Shown piece after piece: positions 14,425-17,034 of a DNA stretch of 17,034 bases. Position 1 is the first letter of the stretch; each line of letters begins with the position of its first letter. The stretch covers positions 1-17,034 of the forward strand of contig DATJQN010000309.1 of NCBI GenBank assembly GCA_035505775.1, given 5' to 3'. Made by a program: the position numbers and the translations under genes. The notes below the pieces were generated by a model. That model searched no databases. It saw only the letters and a program-made list of their open reading frames with translations, and was not told where the DNA came from. The DNA comes from JAJXZP01 sp035505775. GTDB taxonomy: Bacteria > Spirochaetota > Spirochaetia > Treponematales > Rectinemataceae.

Positions 14425-15144
14425 GTGAGAGAGGGAAGGGGGGGATCGAGGCTCGGCCTGCTCTCGGCCGTGCTCGGCCTCGCAGCGCTGGGCTGCGTCC
14501 TCCTCTACGCCCTCCGCGTTCTCGTCTCGGGACGGATCTGGTATCTCTACCTCGTGCTGAATCTCGCCCTCGCCGCCGTGCCCTACATAGTGGCGGTGGC
14601 GGGCAGCACGATCATCGCCCGGCTCGATACCAGGCGGCTGCGCGCTCTGGCGGCCCTGCCGATAGCGGCGCTTTGGCTCCTTTTTTATCCCAACGCTCCC
14701 TACATTTTCACCGACTTCATCCACGTCGTCGAACGCACCTATCTGCGGGCCGTGCCCGAGGAGGCGCTGCGGGTCAACGTGCTGCTCTGGTACGACCTGC
14801 TCATGACCGCCGCCTTCGCCTTCATCGGCCATTTCATGGGTCTGGTGTCGATGTGGATAGTTCAGGATTCGCTGGGCCGTGTCTGGGGGAGGGCGGCTGC
14901 CTGGGCGCTCATCCTCGCGGCGAGTCTCCTCGCGGGCTTCGGCATCTACCTCGGACGCTTCTCGCGCCTCAATTCCTGGGACGCCCTGCTCCATCCGCTC
15001 CGCGTGCTCAGCGAAGCGGGTGAGGCCGCGACGGACTTCAAGGCCCTGCTGTTCTCGCTCGCCTTCATGCTGTTCATAGTGGCCAGCTACGCGGCCCTCG
15101 TCGTCTTCAAGCGCGTGCACTCGCCGGAACATCGGCCCGACTGA
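14425..15144 (+). CDS. DUF1361 family multi-pass membrane protein
   Basis: A 239-residue protein of unknown function with about six membrane segments (LGLLSAVLGLAALGCVLLYALRV is the first in outline). It carries the family's conserved FYPNAPYIFTDFIHV near residue 90 and GFGIYLGRFSRLNSWD near 172-187. The start is uncertain: a GTG at 14425, five bases after the thrS stop, is used, with AGGA (14418-14421) only three bases before it. Initiation a few codons later is possible. Tight spacing to thrS suggests it is carried on the T-box-controlled transcript, though no functional link to threonine is known. It is convergent with the CoA-disulfide reductase gene. Confidence 0.85.
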   Translation: MREGRGGSRLGLLSAVLGLAALGCVLLYALRVLVSGRIWYLYLVLNLALAAVPYIVAVAGSTIIARLDTRRLRALAALPIAALWLLFYPNAPYIFTDFIHVVERTYLRAVPEEALRVNVLLWYDLLMTAAFAFIGHFMGLVSMWIVQDSLGRVWGRAAAWALILAASLLAGFGIYLGRFSRLNSWDALLHPLRVLSEAGEAATDFKALLFSLAFMLFIVASYAALVVFKRVHSPEHRPD

Positions 15145-15197
15145 GGCGGGGCGAGCCGGCGCGACGCCGGCCCCGCCCGGTCTTCCGTTCTATTTTT
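15145..15197 (+). terminator. Likely Rho-independent terminator of the thrS unit
   Basis: A two-part stem follows directly after the DUF1361 stop: GGCGGG (15145-15150) with CCCGCC (15172-15177), and GCCGGCG (15155-15161) with CGCCGGC (15165-15171) around a CGA loop. The following tract is T-rich, ending in TATTTTT, but the T-run begins about 15 bases after the stem, so efficiency is uncertain. It overlaps the end of the convergent gene. Confidence 0.45.
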
Positions 15198-16887
15198 CCC
15201 TGCCGTAGGGCCAGGCCATGATGCCGCCTTCCATGACCCTCACGTTCTTCCAGCTGTTCGCCTCGAGGATGGTGGCCGCCTCGTAACCACGCAGCGATAT
15301 TTTGCAGTAGCAGATGATCTCCGCATTCCTGTCCTGCGGCAGTTCGGCCAGGCGCTTGCGGACGGCGCCGAGGGGAATGAGCGTCTCGCCGATGCCGAGG
15401 CGCATCGCCTCGTATTCGTCCGGTCCTCGCGCGTCGAGGAGGAAGGGCTTCTCGCCCGCGTCCAGTTTTCGCTTGACCTCGGATGCGGCGATGCCCTTGA
15501 GCCGGCCTTTGAGCTTGTTCTGCATGAGGTGGACCGTGGCGATGAAATGGTCGATCGGGAGGGAGAAGGGCGGCGCGTAGGGAAGGTCCGCATTGACGAG
15601 GTCCTCAACCCCGAGCTTGCCCTGGATGGCGAGGGCCCACTGGGCGACCTGCTTGGACACGTTGCCCGGACCCACGACCTGGGCCCCGAGGACTCTTCCG
15701 GTCTTGGCGTCGGCGACCAGCTTGGTGACGACGAGCCTGCCGCCCATGTAGCCCGGGATGTCGGTGCTGGCGTTGACCACCGATACCGCCCCGGGGAAGC
15801 CATGCGCTCGCGCGGCCGCCTCGGAGAGTCCGGTCGACCCCGCGGAGTAGTCGAACACCTTGCAAATGCCGGTCTGGATGCTGCCGGGGAAGGTCACGCT
15901 GTCGCCCGCAGCGGCGTTCTCTCCGGCCACCCTGCCTTCGAGATTCGCAAGGTCGCCGTAGGGGGCGAGTATCGGCGCTCCGGTCATGCGGTTGGGGATC
16001 TCCACGCAGTCGCCCACCGCGTAGATGTCATGGTCCGAGGTTCTCATGTACTCGTCCACGTGGATCCCGCCCGTCTTCCCGATTTCCAGGGCGCACTGCC
16101 GAGCCAGCTCCACGTTGGGCGACACACCGATTGCCACCACGGCGAGCTCGCAGTCGAGCTCCGTGCCGTTGCTCAGCTTGATGCCCCTGAGCTTGCCGTC
16201 GCGGCCGAGAAATTCGGCGAGGCCGTTCCCGGTGATGACATTGACGCCCTTGGCCTTGATATGGTTTTCCACGAGCTTGGCCATGTCCGGATCGAGGAAG
16301 GTGAGGAGCTGCGGCATCATCTCGACGACGGTGATCTCGATACCGGCGAGATGGAGCGCCTCGCAGGTCTCTATGCCGATGAGGCCGCCGCCCACGACGA
16401 CCGCTTTCTTGATCGTGCCCTCATCGCGCACCGCCCGGAGAAAGTCGGCGTCCTCCATGGATTGCAGCGTGGTGATGCCCTTGAGCTCGATGCCGGGCAC
16501 CTTGGGCATCTTGGGCCTGGCCCCCGTGGCGATGATGAGCTTGTCGTAGGGGAGGCTTCCGGCTTCGCCGGAGACCAGATTCTTAGTGGCGATCGTGTGC
16601 GCCTTCCGGTCGATCGCCGTCACTTCGGTGTTTGGCCGCGCGTCGATGGCCTTGGCGTTGAGGTAGAACTTCGGATCCCGGACGACGCCGGCCGGACTGC
16701 AGAGGAGCTGGTTGCGGTCGTTGAACACGCCCCCCACGTAGTAGGGATAACCGCAGGAAGCCATCGAGAGGTCAGCACCCTTCTGGAGGATGACCACCTC
16801 GGCATGCTCGTCGATGCGACGAGCCTTGGCGGCCGCCTTCGGTCCCGCCGCGGAGCCGCCTATCACTACGATGCGTTTTGTGGCCAT
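15190..16887 (-). CDS. CoA-disulfide/persulfide reductase with C-terminal rhodanese domain
   Basis: A 565-residue FAD enzyme fused to a rhodanese domain. The FAD motif is GGSAAG (10-15) and the single active-site cysteine is Cys45 in SMASCGYPYYVGG, the hallmark of the CoA-disulfide reductase/NADH oxidase family. NAD(P)H binding is shown by VVVGGGLIGIETCE, and the second FAD motif is YAVGDCVE. After the dimerisation domain, a rhodanese module (about 465-565) ends in a CKISLR active loop with Cys528, next to Cys526. The same architecture is known from CoADR-RHD and polysulfide/persulfide reductases, so it probably reduces CoA-disulfide, CoA-persulfide or polysulfide with NAD(P)H. The start at 16887 (MATKRIVV) follows GGAGG (complement of 16893-16897) by five bases; longer starts at 16899 and 16941 lack this. 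The gene has its own promoter with twin palindromes. Confidence 0.92.
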   Translation of the reverse strand: MATKRIVVIGGSAAGPKAAAKARRIDEHAEVVILQKGADLSMASCGYPYYVGGVFNDRNQLLCSPAGVVRDPKFYLNAKAIDARPNTEVTAIDRKAHTIATKNLVSGEAGSLPYDKLIIATGARPKMPKVPGIELKGITTLQSMEDADFLRAVRDEGTIKKAVVVGGGLIGIETCEALHLAGIEITVVEMMPQLLTFLDPDMAKLVENHIKAKGVNVITGNGLAEFLGRDGKLRGIKLSNGTELDCELAVVAIGVSPNVELARQCALEIGKTGGIHVDEYMRTSDHDIYAVGDCVEIPNRMTGAPILAPYGDLANLEGRVAGENAAAGDSVTFPGSIQTGICKVFDYSAGSTGLSEAAARAHGFPGAVSVVNASTDIPGYMGGRLVVTKLVADAKTGRVLGAQVVGPGNVSKQVAQWALAIQGKLGVEDLVNADLPYAPPFSLPIDHFIATVHLMQNKLKGRLKGIAASEVKRKLDAGEKPFLLDARGPDEYEAMRLGIGETLIPLGAVRKRLAELPQDRNAEIICYCKISLRGYEAATILEANSWKNVRVMEGGIMAWPYGREK

Positions 16888-16950
16888 GAGAGCCTCCATG
16901 GGAGAGCGTGGATGGATGCTGGAACTCGATCGGACCGGCATCGGATAGCG

Positions 16951-16989
16951 AGCATATGCTTGGAATTCGGGATCATTGTAGCATATGCC
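16951..16989. promoter_or_regulatory. Twin AGCATATGC palindromes, probable operator pair
   Basis: AGCATATGCT (16951-16960) is a perfect palindrome and AGCATATGCC (16980-16989) matches it at nine of ten bases; both share the GCATATGC core. Their centres are 29 bases apart. One copy lies across the -10/spacer and the other just downstream of the predicted transcription start, a layout typical of a repressor. The regulator is not in the window. Confidence 0.55.
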
Positions 16990-17002
16990 AATAATCCGTC
17001 AA
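16975..17002 (-). promoter_or_regulatory. Strong promoter of the CoA-disulfide reductase-rhodanese gene
   Basis: On the minus strand TTGACG (complement of 16997-17002; five of six) and TACAAT (complement of 16975-16980; five of six) are spaced by 16 bases. The predicted start is near 16968, about 80 bases before the ATG. A palindrome fills part of the spacer. Confidence 0.65.
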
Positions 17003-17034
17003 CCCATGATACGAACCCTAGTGTGGATTGCATG

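Noticed and set aside
17006..17034. Start of a divergent plus-strand gene at the window's right edge
   Set aside because: An ATG at 17006 opens a frame to the end, but there is no ribosome site and only nine codons are visible.

Overview
This is a GC-rich bacterial window of core housekeeping genes mixed with redox genes; no mobile element, CRISPR array or rRNA/tRNA gene was seen. ClpS, ClpA and Aat together point to a Gram-negative-type bacterium. A rubredoxin-reductase-like flavoprotein, a hemerythrin and a CoA-disulfide reductase-rhodanese suggest an anaerobe or microaerophile that handles oxygen, NO or sulfur stress. A T-box riboswitch on thrS is unusual in such a setting and is better known from Firmicutes and a few other phyla. 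I cannot fix the phylum; Desulfobacterota-like or Spirochaetota-like lineages are possible guesses only.

Layout. 1-1041 (+): the 3' end of ribD (reductase domain), then ribA (GTP cyclohydrolase II) with an unusual four-cysteine N-terminal extension. 1127-2009 (-): a small unknown protein and a hemerythrin. 2227-3435 (+): a rubredoxin-reductase-like flavoprotein, divergent from the hemerythrin. 3591-5549 (+): a MASE1-PAS-HisKA_2 sensor kinase with no response regulator beside it. 5656-11996 (-): a tight five-gene run in the order clpS, clpA, PAP2 membrane protein, aat, B12-type radical SAM protein. 12078-15144 (+): promoter, T-box leader with terminator, thrS lacking the TGS domain, and a DUF1361 membrane protein. 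15190-16887 (-): a CoA-disulfide/persulfide reductase with rhodanese domain, behind a promoter carrying two near-identical palindromes.

How the genes fit together. The clpS-clpA-aat run places the writer (Aat adds Leu/Phe to N-termini), the reader (ClpS) and the unfoldase (ClpA, for ClpP) of the bacterial N-degron pathway in one apparent transcription unit, with a PAP2 protein and a radical SAM protein of unknown role translationally coupled to aat. The divergent thrS unit is predicted to be induced when uncharged tRNA-Thr accumulates: the specifier loop shows ACC, the T-box motif is intact, and an alternative terminator consumes the 3' side of the antiterminator.

The most interesting points are the T-box leader, the N-degron operon with its two extra members, the ClpA inter-domain insertion, the twin-palindrome promoter and the RibA cysteine cluster. 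No wholly new defence-type system was recognised.
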